Shown piece by piece: positions 1 through 9,022 of a DNA stretch of 64,000 nt. How positions within the stretch are numbered: position 1 is the stretch's first letter; every line of letters starts with the position of its first letter. The stretch is from Phyllobacterium trifolii. Its GTDB lineage: Bacteria; Pseudomonadota; Alphaproteobacteria; Rhizobiales; Rhizobiaceae. The notes below the pieces were generated by a model. That model searched no databases, was not told the origin of the DNA, and was given only the letters and a program-made list of their open reading frames with translations. The translations under genes were made by a program, and so were the position numbers. The DNA lies in the NCBI RefSeq assembly GCF_014192095.1, contig NZ_JACHXN010000007.1:1-64000 (forward strand), in the 5' to 3' direction.

Positions 1-32
1 CGGATCGAAATGTTGAAGGCGTCTTCGCTCAT
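1..32 (-). CDS. DUF6494 family protein, N-terminal fragment at window edge
   Basis: Only the first ten or so codons are inside the window. They read MSEDAFNISIR on the minus strand after a clear GGAG ribosome site. This start resembles DUF6494 proteins, small alphaproteobacterial proteins of unknown function that begin M(N/S)E(D/E)xFNxSIRKFLK. The rest of the gene lies outside the window, so the family call rests on a short match. Confidence 0.55.
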   Translation of the reverse strand, partial: MSEDAFNISI

Positions 33-532
33 GGCGGAACTCCTCTGTGTCGCGAGGGCATTGTAAGTGAAGGCGAGTGGTGAGGGAAGCAGGACGGTGA
101 CGCGCGGTGCCATGCAAATAGACTCCGATCCGGGAGGGAGCATCGCTGCGGCACGTATCACTTGGTTTATGGCGCGATTCAATCCGAATACGCATTTCCG
201 GTTTCTTTAAACCAACGTTTACCCATCAGTGGTCGCCACTTTTGAATACGAACCATCCTGATATTCTCCGTGTGGGCTCTGAAACTAGCATAATGCGTCC
301 TCTGGGGACCGGATCCGTGTAGGTGCTGATAGCGGCTACATCCTCGCGATTGCAGGATTGGATCGACTCGGTGAAGTTGGGATAAGGGTTTCGAAGAAAC
401 AGGTGAGGATGTTTGCCTGCGTGACAACCCGCGCTTTGCCAATTCCATCGGTTCGTCGGAAGTTCGATGGTCGTGAAGTGAGTCTTAAAGGCCAGCCGAG
501 CGTTTGTCCGGCCAAGGTTTTGGAGCAAATCC
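33..532. other. Intergenic region, no supported gene
   Basis: About 500 bases between the leftward DUF6494 gene and the rightward MFS gene. Short open frames exist on both strands but none has a convincing ribosome site or recognisable product. It should hold the promoters of both flanking genes; no clear promoter element stood out. Confidence 0.5.
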
Positions 533-1695
533 ATGGCAAATGAAGAGGTGCAGAATCAATTGAGCGCGACGCCATGGGCAGCGCTGGCAGGCATTAAGCG
601 ACAGTTTCTGTCTTCGCTATTGCGCAAGGGCTGAGTTATCCTCTGCTCAGTTTTATCCTGCAGCGGCAAGGCATGTCGCCCGGCACGATCGGCTTGTCGG
701 CCGCGATGACGCCGCTTGGTTTTATTCTGTCGGCGCCGCTCATCCCATGGCTCTCACGACATTTCGGGGCAGGGCGAACCGCGCTGTCGTGCGCCGGCCT
801 GGCAGCTGTGCTGCTCGCTGTTATCGGCTGGCAGCAGAATGTCTTCCTCTGGTTTCCGCTCCGCTTTCTGCTCGGCTTTGCGGTCAATCCGCTCTACGTG
901 ATCAGCGAAACCTGGATGATCGCGCTGACGCCGAAAGCAAAGCGCGGCCGCATCATGGGCGTCTATACGTCAGTAATTTCCGCCGGCTTTGCGTTGGGGC
1001 CGCTCACCCTGACCGTCGTCGGAACGCAAGGCTGGCCGCCTTTCCTGGTCGGCACCACGGCTTTCGTGCTGTGCGGGCTTTGCCTGCGGAAGGTGCTGCC
1101 AAAACTGCCCAAGTTCGACAGTGGCCATGCGCAACAGGCTTCCGTCCGGCGTTTCGTACCGCAGGCGCGGCTGCTTCTATTTGCGGTGTTTACCGCTGCC
1201 GCGTTCGAGCAGGTAACGCTGGCACTGATGTCGGCCTATGGCCAAGGCTACGGCAGTCCGGAAGCCAGGATATCAACGCTGCTGGCAGTCTTCGTCGCCG
1301 GCAATATCGCGCTACAGATCCCGCTTGGCATGCTGGCCGAAAGGCAAGGCTCGAACCGGGCGCTGATGTTCTGCGCGCTGACGACCGTACTTGGCTGTCT
1401 GCTGTTGCCGCTGTCGTTCAACTCGGTGTTTGTCTGGCCCGTCGCGTTCGTTTGGGGCGCAGCATCGTTCGGCATTTACACCATGGCTCTGATCAAACTA
1501 GGCGAACGCTTTTCCGGTCCGATGCTGATGGCCGGCAACGCGGCGTTCGCCATGGTCTGGGGTGTCGGCGGCATCGCCGGACCCCCAATCACCGGCGCGA
1601 CCATGGTACTGGTCGGCATCCAGGGATTTTCGCTAACCCTCGGCCTGCTTTGCCTCGCGCTCGCCGTAGCGCAATTCATGCAGGACAGACGATAA
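533..1695 (+). pseudogene. MFS transporter with frameshift near codon 22
   Basis: The main frame (from 601) encodes a hydrophobic protein of about 365 residues with the multi-helix pattern of a major facilitator, including the loop motif TPKAKRGRIMG after TM4. Its own frame has a stop at 595-597 and no good start before 673. A start at 533 with an upstream GGAG gives an N-terminus (MANEEVQNQLSATPWAALAG) that runs into the transporter frame if one G is restored at about 597. Full length would be near 387 residues, normal for small sugar/drug MFS proteins. Either the gene is inactivated by a 1-base deletion or this is a sequence error; use of ATG 673 would drop the first helix. The substrate cannot be read from sequence. 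Confidence 0.75.
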
Positions 1696-1736
1696 CTGAA
1701 GCCTTTAAGTGTAAATTCCCGGTACCATCGATTTGA

Positions 1737-1782
1737 CGAAAGTCGCGCCAATGCCTCTTCATACTTGGCCAGCTTCTTCCGA
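1737..1782 (-). pseudogene. 3' fragment of HD-domain (p)ppGpp hydrolase-like gene
   Basis: About 45 bases nearly identical to the last codons of the HD-domain gene at 28642-29058, in the same relative orientation (the AKYEEALARLS-type C-terminus). Only this tail survives and it is joined directly to a DUF892 remnant. It is a scar of duplication or deletion, not a gene. Confidence 0.65.
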
Positions 1783-1995
1783 AGGCGAAGAAATAACAGA
1801 CGATTTCAAGGGTCAACCAGCTATTGACCCGGGACGTGCATCTGCCGCGCATGCCGATCACACGCGTTACGGCACCTTGGCTCGGTGGGCCGGTGACCTT
1901 GGATTAAAGGACGCGGAGCCGCTCTTTATAACGTTGAACGCGGAAGAAGCGACCGACAAGGCTTGACCAAGCTTGCTGAGGCAAGTCTCAGTTCA
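1783..1995 (+). pseudogene. DUF892 (ferritin-like YciE/YciF family) remnant
   Basis: The translation contains DFKGQPAID and RYGTLARWAGDLGLKDAE, aligning with residues of about 90-160 of the intact DUF892 protein at 10035-10532 (DFKGQPALD, RYGTLARWADELGMKDA). The N-terminal half is missing, and a frameshift near 1962 moves the C-terminal LTKLAEA into another frame. This is a decayed second copy of the stress-associated four-helix-bundle gene. Confidence 0.75.
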
Positions 1996-2237
1996 TCCGC
2001 GAAGGCAACCTGGACTGGCTACGCGGTGGCTATTCGGTGGCGGCCTTGTTGAAACATCTTTCCATTCACAACCTCGTCAGTCGTTAGCGTCACCTTGTGC
2101 CTGTGTGCCTGCTGCATACGTCCGCGCAAGTTAGCAAGACCTCGCCTGACCAGGTGGCGAGACTGCGCCCCGACATTACCTCCCTGGTCGTCCGGAGCCA
2201 CCTTATTGTAGAATGCAACCCATCCCATCAATCTCGG

Positions 2238-3152
2238 TCAGGTGACACGGGCTCTACCTGACGCCGAAAGATAAAGTGTTTCGTCGTCATCGCGCTGTTT
2301 ACCACCAAGAGCTGCAGCCACACTTGCGATAAACGCCCCGAGCAACAATGAGAACGCTGCCATGAACGCCGCGGCGGCCGCGGCCTTTCTTGCACTGTCT
2401 GCTGCCTCGGCTGCCGATTTTTTCGCAGCATCCGCCCGTGCGAGGACGGCGTCTATACGCGCCTTCGCATCCGCCTCGCTCAGGCCGCTGCGCGCCGCAA
2501 CCAACTGGTCAAGGTAGGTGCGATCTTCGGGAGGAAGCGTTCCGGTAGCTGCCGCGTTCAACAAGATGCGTGATACCTCTGCAGTCGCATCCCCTGCGCG
2601 CTCGGGGGTTGCCGCCGCAGGCGAGGCCGGCCGCAGCAAACTATCTACGAAGTAGGAGACAGATGTATCGCTTGAGGCAGAGCTGGCCGCCGCTGTGGCA
2701 GCATTTGTGGCTCCTGCAGCAGCATTGGACGCTGCCTGCACACCCGCGTGAATTGTCGACGAAACAGCAGTCCCGAGCACAGCGGCAACCAACAATGTCG
2801 CGAGCGCCCATGCTACAAAGCCATGCGCGGTGTCGCGAAAGTAGATTTCGTTGGTATGGATCCCTGCCCATTTCGTCCTAAGGCGACCGGTCAAATAACC
2901 ACCGACGCCGGCCGATATCCACTGAACGAGGATCAGCCAGATCGCGGTGGAAACGGCAAATGACGTAGCTGAGGGATTTTCAGATGACCACGGCGAGATC
3001 ATCGTCAATCCAAAACCTGATCCCAGCAGGGTCAATAGTAATGTTACGGCGGCAGCAGTCACAGCGCCCGCAAAAATCGGTCCCCAGCTGACGGCGCTCG
3101 CACTGCTCTCCTCGGATGCATCAACATCCGTTTGTATATCGGTGATGGACAT
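2238..3152 (-). CDS. Alanine-rich membrane protein (rhizobial PhnA-like annotation)
   Basis: 304 residues with an N-terminal hydrophilic stretch, hydrophobic helices near residues 25-50, 65-90 and 110-135, a long Ala/Ser-rich soluble segment, and a last hydrophobic helix near 265-285. Similar rhizobial proteins are often named PhnA-like without evidence for phosphonate metabolism. The glycine-rich first helix (VSWGPIFAGAVTAAA) is typical of this membrane family. The start at 3152 has an AGGAG site and lies 9 bases after the 25-residue gene upstream, so the two form an operon. Function is unknown; an envelope role is a guess. Confidence 0.75.
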   Translation of the reverse strand: MSITDIQTDVDASEESSASAVSWGPIFAGAVTAAAVTLLLTLLGSGFGLTMISPWSSENPSATSFAVSTAIWLILVQWISAGVGGYLTGRLRTKWAGIHTNEIYFRDTAHGFVAWALATLLVAAVLGTAVSSTIHAGVQAASNAAAGATNAATAAASSASSDTSVSYFVDSLLRPASPAAATPERAGDATAEVSRILLNAAATGTLPPEDRTYLDQLVAARSGLSEADAKARIDAVLARADAAKKSAAEAADSARKAAAAAAFMAAFSLLLGAFIASVAAALGGKQRDDDETLYLSASGRARVT

Positions 3153-3161
3153 TACGCTCTC

Positions 3162-3239
3162 CTATCGCATGAACAGAAAGAGGAGCAGGATGATTGGAAT
3201 CGGAACTCCGAGTAACCAAAGAAGAATGCCGCGGCCCAT
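3162..3239 (-). CDS. 25-residue membrane miniprotein
   Basis: A tiny gene preceded by a perfect AGGAGG site. It encodes MGRGILLWLLGVPIPIILLL followed by FLFMR, essentially one transmembrane helix. Very similar 20-30 residue hydrophobic peptides occur widely in proteobacteria, usually unannotated. It sits just upstream of the larger membrane gene in the same direction and is probably co-transcribed. The strong ribosome site and the conserved-looking composition support a real gene; function unknown. Confidence 0.7.
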   Translation of the reverse strand: MGRGILLWLLGVPIPIILLLFLFMR

Positions 3240-3367
3240 AAAAACCTCCTGTAGATTGTTTTTTTGTCGTTACCATTTGCGGAGGAGGCAAGATTTGGCC
3301 CCGCCGCAATTCAATAAAGCTTGGACAAGACAAATTGGTTCCCTCGAATTTAAAACAGAAAGATGGA

Positions 3368-3919
3368 ATGATTGATTCGGAGTTCTTCCGCCGAGATGCT
3401 GAAGCGGTGGCCCGGGATTTGATTGGCATCTCGATATTTGTCGATGGCATTGGTGGACCCATCGTAGAGACTGAAGCCTATTCCCAAGACGATCCGGCAT
3501 CTCACAGCTTCAGGGGTCCAACGCCCGGAAACAAGACCATGTTTGGAGCGGCTGGCCACGCTTATGTCTACCGTTCTTACGGTATGCATTGGTGTCTGAA
3601 CCTGGTTTGCATCCCCGGATCAGCCGTTCTGATCAGGGCGGTCGAACCAACTCAGGGCATCGAAACGATGCGCTCCCGGCGAGCCACGCACGATATCGGC
3701 CAACTGTGTTCAGGGCCTGGTAAAGTCGCACAAGCACTGGGCCTCCAAAAATCGCATGACGGAATGTCGCTGCTAGAGGGGCCATTTTCATTCGCTCGCA
3801 CGCATGAACAGGTCCAGGTTTGCAGTGGAATACGCATCGGCATCAGCCGGGCGGTCGAAACACCCTGGCGTTTTGGGCTACACGGTTCTCGCTTTGTAAG
3901 CAAAAAGTTTCAGCTGTGA
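3368..3919 (+). CDS. 3-methyladenine DNA glycosylase (AAG/MPG family)
   Basis: 183 residues from ATG 3368, the usual length of bacterial AAG/MPG glycosylases. Family hallmarks are [15 protein letters not shown] at the N-terminus, the catalytic segment [18 protein letters not shown] (active-site Glu in VETEAY), [16 protein letters not shown], and [10 protein letters not shown] near the middle. The enzyme flips out and removes alkylated or deaminated purines such as 3-methyladenine and hypoxanthine, starting base excision repair. A TTG at 3335 in the same frame is less likely as start. The gene seems monocistronic and divergent from the membrane operon. Confidence 0.93.
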   Translation: MIDSEFFRRDAEAVARDLIGISIFVDGIGGPIVETEAYSQDDPASHSFRGPTPGNKTMFGAAGHAYVYRSYGMHWCLNLVCIPGSAVLIRAVEPTQGIETMRSRRATHDIGQLCSGPGKVAQALGLQKSHDGMSLLEGPFSFARTHEQVQVCSGIRIGISRAVETPWRFGLHGSRFVSKKFQL

Positions 3920-4210
3920 GCATATATTGGCCTTTGCCTCGTCTGGTTGCGAGTTTTCTGGGAGAGGCCGCTGGTACGGTAGAGGACGCTGGTGTTAACT
4001 CGGTCGGTCCCACGGCGAGCAAATTCAAGGCATACGTACAAAGAGAGAGCGGCGGTTCACCGCCTGTCTTGATTTGCTCAGTCCTTGCAATCCCCGGCCT
4101 GCGCCAGGGCGTCGCTGGAGCGCCACACCCAGCCCGCCAGAGGTTAGCGCGGAACATTCCCGACATCATGGCGTTTGAGGTTGGAGGCAAACGCAGCAAG
4201 GGGGCATATG

Positions 4211-4663
4211 ATGTCGAAGGATAAAAAAGCGGATGGTGATGAGGCATTTGAGAGAAGTAGTGCCACAAGCTTTGGCCATTCTGTGGAAAGCCGTGCGCAA
4301 GTTGCGGACGCGGAGAGCCGAGCGTCACCCCTGCCGGGAATGGGTGAGACGCTCCACCTTTATCGGCTAGTACCGACGGCACCCGCTCATGATCCGCGCT
4401 GGCAAAACTCGCCCTATCAAGGGGAAGTGCTTGTCGCTGCCCGCACCACGGGCGACGCCAGAATTGTTGCCGCAGGGCGCGAACTCGACTTTATGGAAAT
4501 CGACTCAGCGCCGGCTGACGATGTGACGACGATCAACGCGAGTGCTTTCAGGGACGATAAACTATACACCGTTATCAAAATTGAAACGGATCGAACCGAT
4601 CTGGTACGCGGCGTTTTGACCGGGTCAATCAGTGTGGACACTATCAAACCAGTGCAGATTTAA
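4211..4663 (+). CDS. Hypothetical protein
   Basis: About 150 residues, not recognised. Start chosen at ATG 4211 (an ATG at 4208 is equivalent) because AAGGGGG lies just upstream; a longer frame back to 4175 lacks a ribosome site. The first 45 residues are charged and probably flexible. The rest (from LHLYRLVPTAPAHDPRW) looks like a small folded domain with alternating strands. It is followed by other small genes on the same strand and may begin a small operon. No signal peptide or membrane helix is visible. Confidence 0.6.
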   Translation: MSKDKKADGDEAFERSSATSFGHSVESRAQVADAESRASPLPGMGETLHLYRLVPTAPAHDPRWQNSPYQGEVLVAARTTGDARIVAAGRELDFMEIDSAPADDVTTINASAFRDDKLYTVIKIETDRTDLVRGVLTGSISVDTIKPVQI

Positions 4664-4830
4664 CGGCATCGCGGTTATTCGACGCCGCATGAGATGGTCA
4701 CGTGGTCCAAGTGACCCTGACAGCTATCGCGCTCGTCAGAGACGCGTGATGACCCGAGGCGTACTGTTGGAAAGCCTGCCAAATGCGCAAGAAGAGCCGC
4801 TGCTGCTCTGATCGGAGGATGAGCCATGCC

Positions 4831-5181
4831 ATGAAAGTCAGGTTCCGCGATAAGGATTTCATTGGCAATGAGGGCTGGGATCCGGAGTTTGAATTTGAGG
4901 TTAGGGAGGCTTTGACGGATACCCAAGAGCTGTCAGGTTCTGCAGAAATAATTATTCACGTGAAGGAGGAGCCTGTTGACGACGTGACCGTTCATGAATC
5001 CTCCGATCCAAACGAGTTCCCGTTCAATGGCACCCACGGTTTTCATCCCGAGCTCGGCGAGGTATTTCTCTTTTTAGGTGTGCCCGACGAAGGTGAAGGG
5101 CAATTGATCGCGCTCTACAGCGCGAAAGATTTCGGCGACCCACCCTACAACGCCCTGTGCTTTACAGGTGACGGCTCATGA
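4831..5181 (+). CDS. Hypothetical acidic protein
   Basis: About 116 residues starting MKVRFRDKDFIG, strongly acidic, with beta-rich patterning. The start at 4831 is preceded by GGAGG at 4814; ATG 4819 is possible but too close to that site. The stop overlaps the ATG of the next, damaged gene (ATGA at 5178-5181), which suggests translational coupling. Family not recognised. Confidence 0.6.
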   Translation: MKVRFRDKDFIGNEGWDPEFEFEVREALTDTQELSGSAEIIIHVKEEPVDDVTVHESSDPNEFPFNGTHGFHPELGEVFLFLGVPDEGEGQLIALYSAKDFGDPPYNALCFTGDGS

Positions 5182-5373
5182 CAATTCCAGAGCCGAAGCG
5201 CACTAGAAGTGACCCTGATCGCTTCGATGAGTGTCAGCGGGCAGTGGAAGATCGGCTGCTCGAGGTACTGGGGATGCCCAGGTGGCCGGATGGACAAGGA
5301 AGAGGTCCTGGCTGCAATGATTGAGGTTGCCGAGAATACCAATCTGGCTGTGCATCCAAACGTGCTGCCGTAG
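5178..5373 (+). pseudogene. Small helical hypothetical protein, frameshifted
   Basis: The ATGA-coupled start gives SDPDRFDECQRAVEDRLLEV and then a premature stop at about 5320. The frame one base away carries EEVLAAMIEVAENTNLAV up to a stop at 5371-5373. Together they look like one 60-70 residue helical protein of a kind common in rhizobia, broken by an indel between about 5262 and 5290. Confidence 0.55.
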
Positions 5374-5465
5374 GTTGAGACAAAATTGCGCAAATTGATG
5401 AAGAGAAAGGATATTTAAGGTGATTGGAAGTTGAAACAAATTGAATTGTTCAGAGTTTGAAAGCC

Positions 5466-5798
5466 ATGGAAATTAGATGGCAAAAAACTCGCGGGGGACT
5501 AGAAGAGCAGGCGCAGGATTTCACGGCGACGAACCGTAACGGAATCGATGTCGGCCGAGTTTATCGCATTGATGACGGCCCGGAAGGTGAACTGTGGTGC
5601 TGGAAATTTTTACTCGGCCATTCGCAGTTTCGGCTGGATGGAGTGAGCGGTGTTCAATCGTCGCGACAGCGAGCAGCCAGCCAAGTTCGAATGGCGTATG
5701 AACGATATCTCGAAACGCCCGGCAGTGAGGGCGGAGGTTTGAGCAGGATACCGCTCAAGAAGACTGCAAATAACAATGGGAATCCGCCATGCCAATAA
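5466..5798 (+). CDS. Hypothetical protein, paralogue pair member A (copy 1)
   Basis: 110 residues starting MEIRWQKTRGG. The protein is about two-thirds identical to the product of 53771-54103 on the opposite strand. Shared blocks include DFTATNRNGIDVGRVY, FLLGHSQFR, GVSGVQ and GGGLSRIP. The stop overlaps the next gene by 10 bases, exactly as in the second copy. The family is not recognised; the conserved Trp/Phe/His pattern suggests a compact cytoplasmic fold. The strict conservation of both genes and of their overlap argues that they work as a unit. Confidence 0.75.
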   Translation: MEIRWQKTRGGLEEQAQDFTATNRNGIDVGRVYRIDDGPEGELWCWKFLLGHSQFRLDGVSGVQSSRQRAASQVRMAYERYLETPGSEGGGLSRIPLKKTANNNGNPPCQ

Positions 5799-5989
5799 TG
5801 CCACCTCAGGACGACCGTGATGATCTGGATTGCCAAGAGAGCTTGGAGGTCGAATTCTTGGCTCACGCCGGACCAGCATTGAAGCGGCTACTGGACGATG
5901 CTGTTTCGATCGGTTGGCCTGCCCACGAGGCGCGTAGAGCGATTGTGCGACTAATCGATGTTCATTTGTCTACGGAACGCAAAGCTTAA
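5789..5989 (+). CDS. Hypothetical protein, paralogue pair member B (copy 1)
   Basis: 66 residues, MPIMPPQDDRDDLDCQESLE, acidic at the N-terminus and helical after it. Close paralogue of the product of 53580-53780. The start lies inside the end of member A (10-base overlap), implying coupled translation. Family unknown. A helical RRAIVRLIDVHL-type C-terminus could mediate protein contacts. Confidence 0.75.
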   Translation: MPIMPPQDDRDDLDCQESLEVEFLAHAGPALKRLLDDAVSIGWPAHEARRAIVRLIDVHLSTERKA

Positions 5990-6121
5990 AGTGCGAGCGA
6001 GATTCTCTGGTTGCCAGAGTTCCTGCGAAGCCGATTGCGCATTACTACGCCACCGAAGGCTGTCCGGCTTGGGTATGGACTTTTGAGAACCTTGTTTGCC
6101 ACGATGGCCGCTCGATAATGG

Positions 6122-6634
6122 TCAGGTTTCAAGCCATCCTTCGCATCCGGTAACCGGATCGGACGGTGGAGACAACAGATCATTTATCCGTGTAATCGTT
6201 GCGGCGTTTGCAGCTTCGCGGCACAAATCGGCTATCTGGTCTGGAGGATACGCGCCGACAACAAGAAAGTCGGCGCTCGCCTCCAAGCGGCAGTGGCCTG
6301 TGCCTACCGGAAGCACGAGCACGTCACCCGCTGTGACACTCACCTCGTGTCCATGGGGTCCGCCGAGCATTAGCCGTGCCTTGCCTTTGGCAACGCCCAA
6401 GACTTCGTGTGCCGTTGAGTGATAGTGATGAAAGGGATAGACGCCATTACGCCACTGTGGCGGCCAACCGTTGCGCCGAAACATGCACTCCAGCGCTTCC
6501 GGAGCGTGTTCTTCCTCTGGGTCTGTCACGTTGTGATAGATCAGCACCGGGAACTGCGGGTTGTTGGGCACCCAGCCGTTTCGGTCGAGTTGCAAGGTTT
6601 CGGGCTTGCCGGTCTCCGGCCGCAGTTCGGTCAT
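6122..6634 (-). CDS. Cupin domain protein
   Basis: 170 residues from ATG 6634 (GGAGAGG upstream). The core reads [20 protein letters not shown], then [20 protein letters not shown] and LPVGTGH. This fits cupin motif 1 (HxH...E) and motif 2 (G..P.G..H), so a metal site on a beta barrel is likely. The [14 protein letters not shown] type is often annotated as a cupin of unknown substrate. Frames extending upstream are probably not translated. Confidence 0.88.
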   Translation of the reverse strand: MTELRPETGKPETLQLDRNGWVPNNPQFPVLIYHNVTDPEEEHAPEALECMFRRNGWPPQWRNGVYPFHHYHSTAHEVLGVAKGKARLMLGGPHGHEVSVTAGDVLVLPVGTGHCRLEASADFLVVGAYPPDQIADLCREAANAATITRINDLLSPPSDPVTGCEGWLET

Positions 6635-6659
6635 GGTTGCCTCTCCAGTGACGAAAGCA

Positions 6660-6800
6660 TCAGTGATGTGCGTGTTCTGCGTTCGCTTGCGTTGCTGCGG
6701 CCGTCTTCGCCAACGCCGACACAGCGCCGCCGACGCGACCTCCCTTCTCCGAGGACTTCTTCCCGCGCCGCGATCCGGACTTGCCGCCACGGCTTTCCCT
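6660..6800 (-). pseudogene. Possible remnant of a basic Ser/Lys-rich small protein
   Basis: One minus-strand frame reads [20 protein letters not shown] followed by [20 protein letters not shown] and a stop, a composition like small basic stress proteins of rhizobia. It has no start codon in frame and a stop just upstream, so it is either decayed or chance. It lies in the leader of the cupin gene. Confidence 0.3.
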
Positions 6801-7007
6801 ATTGACCGTAGCTCATCCCCGGCGTTCTGCTTCGCCCTTGGACACGCCGCGTTTTTCATAGCCTCCGCTTGTCGGTATATTTGGATTTTTCACCTCGCGC
6901 CATCACCTACTTCTTCATTTCACCCTGTCGCTTTGAAAGCGGAAGAATTGAATTTGTTCCTCCGCAAGCCTCGCAGCGACCGATTTTCATCAAAATTTGA
7001 ACGTGGC

Positions 7008-7032
7008 GGAACCTTGAAGATGAACTGTCGTT
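7008..7032 (+). promoter_or_regulatory. EcfG-type promoter (GGAAC-N16-CGTT)
   Basis: GGAAC at 7008-7012 and CGTT at 7029-7032 with exactly 16 bases between match the alphaproteobacterial general-stress (EcfG) consensus. It lies 43 bases before the histidine kinase start. Confidence 0.75.
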
Positions 7033-7074
7033 GTCGAGTAGATCAAGGGTTTACGCGTGGCGAGAGGGAAATCA

Positions 7075-8979
7075 ATGCAACGCAATGAGCGATTGCTTTT
7101 GGGCGCGGTGACTGATTACGCCATCTGCATGCTGGATGCCAGCGGCACTGTAACAAGTTGGAACCCTGGTGCGCAACGCTTGAAGGGTTATCGAGCAGAG
7201 GAAATCATCGGCGAGCATTTTTCGCGGTTTTATTCAGAAGAGGACGAACACTCTGGTCTTCCTGCAATAGCATTGAAGGGGGCAGCGCTCGACGGCAGAT
7301 TTGAAGATGAAGGCTGGCGGATGAAGAAGGACGGTAGCCGGTTCTGGGCGCATGTCGTAGTCGACCCCATCTGCAGCTTGTCCGGAGAAGTCGTCGGCTA
7401 TGCGAACGTCACCCGAGACCTAACGGAACACAAGGCCCCGGACGAGGCACTGAGATGGAGCGAGGAGCAATTTAAAATACTCGTCCAAGGCGTAACTGAC
7501 TACGCCATCTACATGCTTGATCGTAAGGGAAATGTCACAACATGGAACACAGGCGCTCAACGCATCAAAGGCTACGATCCTTCCGAAATCATTGGCCAGC
7601 ATTTCTCTCGTTTCTATACCCAGGAAGATTTGGATCGGGATCTCCCAAATAAGGCTTTAGAAACTGCCGCCGAGCAAGGTCGATTCGAAAAGGAGGGCTG
7701 GCGGGTTCGAAAGGACGGCACGCGCTTCTGGGCGAGCATAATCATCGACGCCGTCAGGAACGAAAATGGCGAGCTTGTCGGCTTTGCCAAAGTTACCCGG
7801 GATGTTACCGAGCGAAACCGTAACCAACAAGAACTGGCAAGAGCCCGCGAAGCGCTGTTCCAATCCCAGAAAATGGAAACCATCGGCCAACTGACCGGAG
7901 GAGTTGCCCATGATTTCAACAATCTCCTGATGGCAATTATTGGAAGCCTGGAACTTGTGCGGAAAAGACTACCCGATGATCCCAAAACCTTGGCATTGCT
8001 GGATAACGCTATGCAGGGCGCGCAGCGCGGAGCCACTCTTACCAAACGGATGCTGGCCTTCGCCAGAAGACAAAAGTTGCATCTTGAGCCCGTTGACGTC
8101 CCAGCTCTTGTGCGGGGCATGGCAGACCTTCTCGAGCGATCGCTCGGCTCGACAGTCGTGGTCGAGACGTTGTTTCCGTTGTCACTCGCCAAGGTCCAGA
8201 CTGATCCCAATCAGCTTGAACTTGCGCTTCTCAACCTTGCGGTCAATGCACGAGATGCAATGCCAAATGGTGGCACCATCTCGATTGCAGCCCGCGGAGC
8301 AAAAGTCACCGATACCAACTCGGAGCTCTCGCCGGGCGACTACATCTGTCTCTCTGTACACGATGAAGGTGAAGGTATGGATGCCGAGACCCTCGGACGG
8401 GCCGTCGAACCCTTTTTCACAACCAAAGGTGTTGGAAAAGGCACGGGGCTAGGTCTGTCGATGGTTCATGGCATAATGAAGCAGTCAGATGGTCAGCTCG
8501 TTCTTCAGAGTGAGATTGGCAAGGGAACAAGCGCGGAGCTCTGGTTGCCGGTTATATCAGAACCAATGAAGACGGCCGCTGAGGATGTATCGACGCCGCA
8601 GAAGGATCATGGTGCGCTGCAATCCTTGACTATTCTGGCGGTAGACGATGATGCCTTGGTGCTGATGAACACAGTCGCCATGCTTGAAGAACTCGGCCAT
8701 ACGGTGATCGAAGCTGGTTCCGGTAGACGGGCACTCGAACTTCTGCGGTCCCACAGCAGTATTGATCTTGTTTTGACCGACCAGGCAATGCCGAACATGA
8801 CCGGAACCCAGCTCATCCGGGAAATCCAGGCAGGGTGGCCGGATATGCCCGTTATCCTGGCTACCGGCTACTCAGAATTGCCTGACGGTACTGGCAAGGA
8901 TATATCCCTACTGTCAAAGCCGTTTATGCAGAGCGAGCTCTCGCAAAAAGTCTCCGAAGTGATGCTCCAAAGTTCATAA
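7075..8979 (+). CDS. Hybrid sensor histidine kinase, PAS-PAS-HisKA-HATPase-REC
   Basis: 634 residues from ATG 7075 (AGAGGG seven bases upstream; a GTG at 7057 is the alternative). Two tandem PAS domains, about residues 5-120 and 130-245, are near copies of each other (TDYAICMLD..GTVTSWNPGAQRLKGY and TDYAIYMLD..GNVTTWNTGAQRIKGY). The H-box GGVAHDFNNLL places the phospho-His at 279. The ATPase N, G1 and G2 boxes follow (NLAVNARDAM, DEGEGMD, GKGTGLGLSM). A C-terminal receiver (about 520-630) carries the DDD acidic pocket and phospho-Asp 569 (LTDQAMP). No membrane helix, so cytoplasmic. The EcfG promoter upstream suggests stress control. The PAS ligand is unknown. Confidence 0.95.
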   Translation: MQRNERLLLGAVTDYAICMLDASGTVTSWNPGAQRLKGYRAEEIIGEHFSRFYSEEDEHSGLPAIALKGAALDGRFEDEGWRMKKDGSRFWAHVVVDPICSLSGEVVGYANVTRDLTEHKAPDEALRWSEEQFKILVQGVTDYAIYMLDRKGNVTTWNTGAQRIKGYDPSEIIGQHFSRFYTQEDLDRDLPNKALETAAEQGRFEKEGWRVRKDGTRFWASIIIDAVRNENGELVGFAKVTRDVTERNRNQQELARAREALFQSQKMETIGQLTGGVAHDFNNLLMAIIGSLELVRKRLPDDPKTLALLDNAMQGAQRGATLTKRMLAFARRQKLHLEPVDVPALVRGMADLLERSLGSTVVVETLFPLSLAKVQTDPNQLELALLNLAVNARDAMPNGGTISIAARGAKVTDTNSELSPGDYICLSVHDEGEGMDAETLGRAVEPFFTTKGVGKGTGLGLSMVHGIMKQSDGQLVLQSEIGKGTSAELWLPVISEPMKTAAEDVSTPQKDHGALQSLTILAVDDDALVLMNTVAMLEELGHTVIEAGSGRRALELLRSHSSIDLVLTDQAMPNMTGTQLIREIQAGWPDMPVILATGYSELPDGTGKDISLLSKPFMQSELSQKVSEVMLQSS

Positions 8980-9022
8980 CTTGCAGGTCACGGCCTGTAA
9001 GTCGTTCCTGGAAGGAAAGACT

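Noticed and set aside
2019-2231. 70-residue minus-strand open frame after the membrane gene
   Set aside because: Close spacing suggests an operon, but there is no clear ribosome site and no recognisable domain, and the region abuts duplicated remnants.
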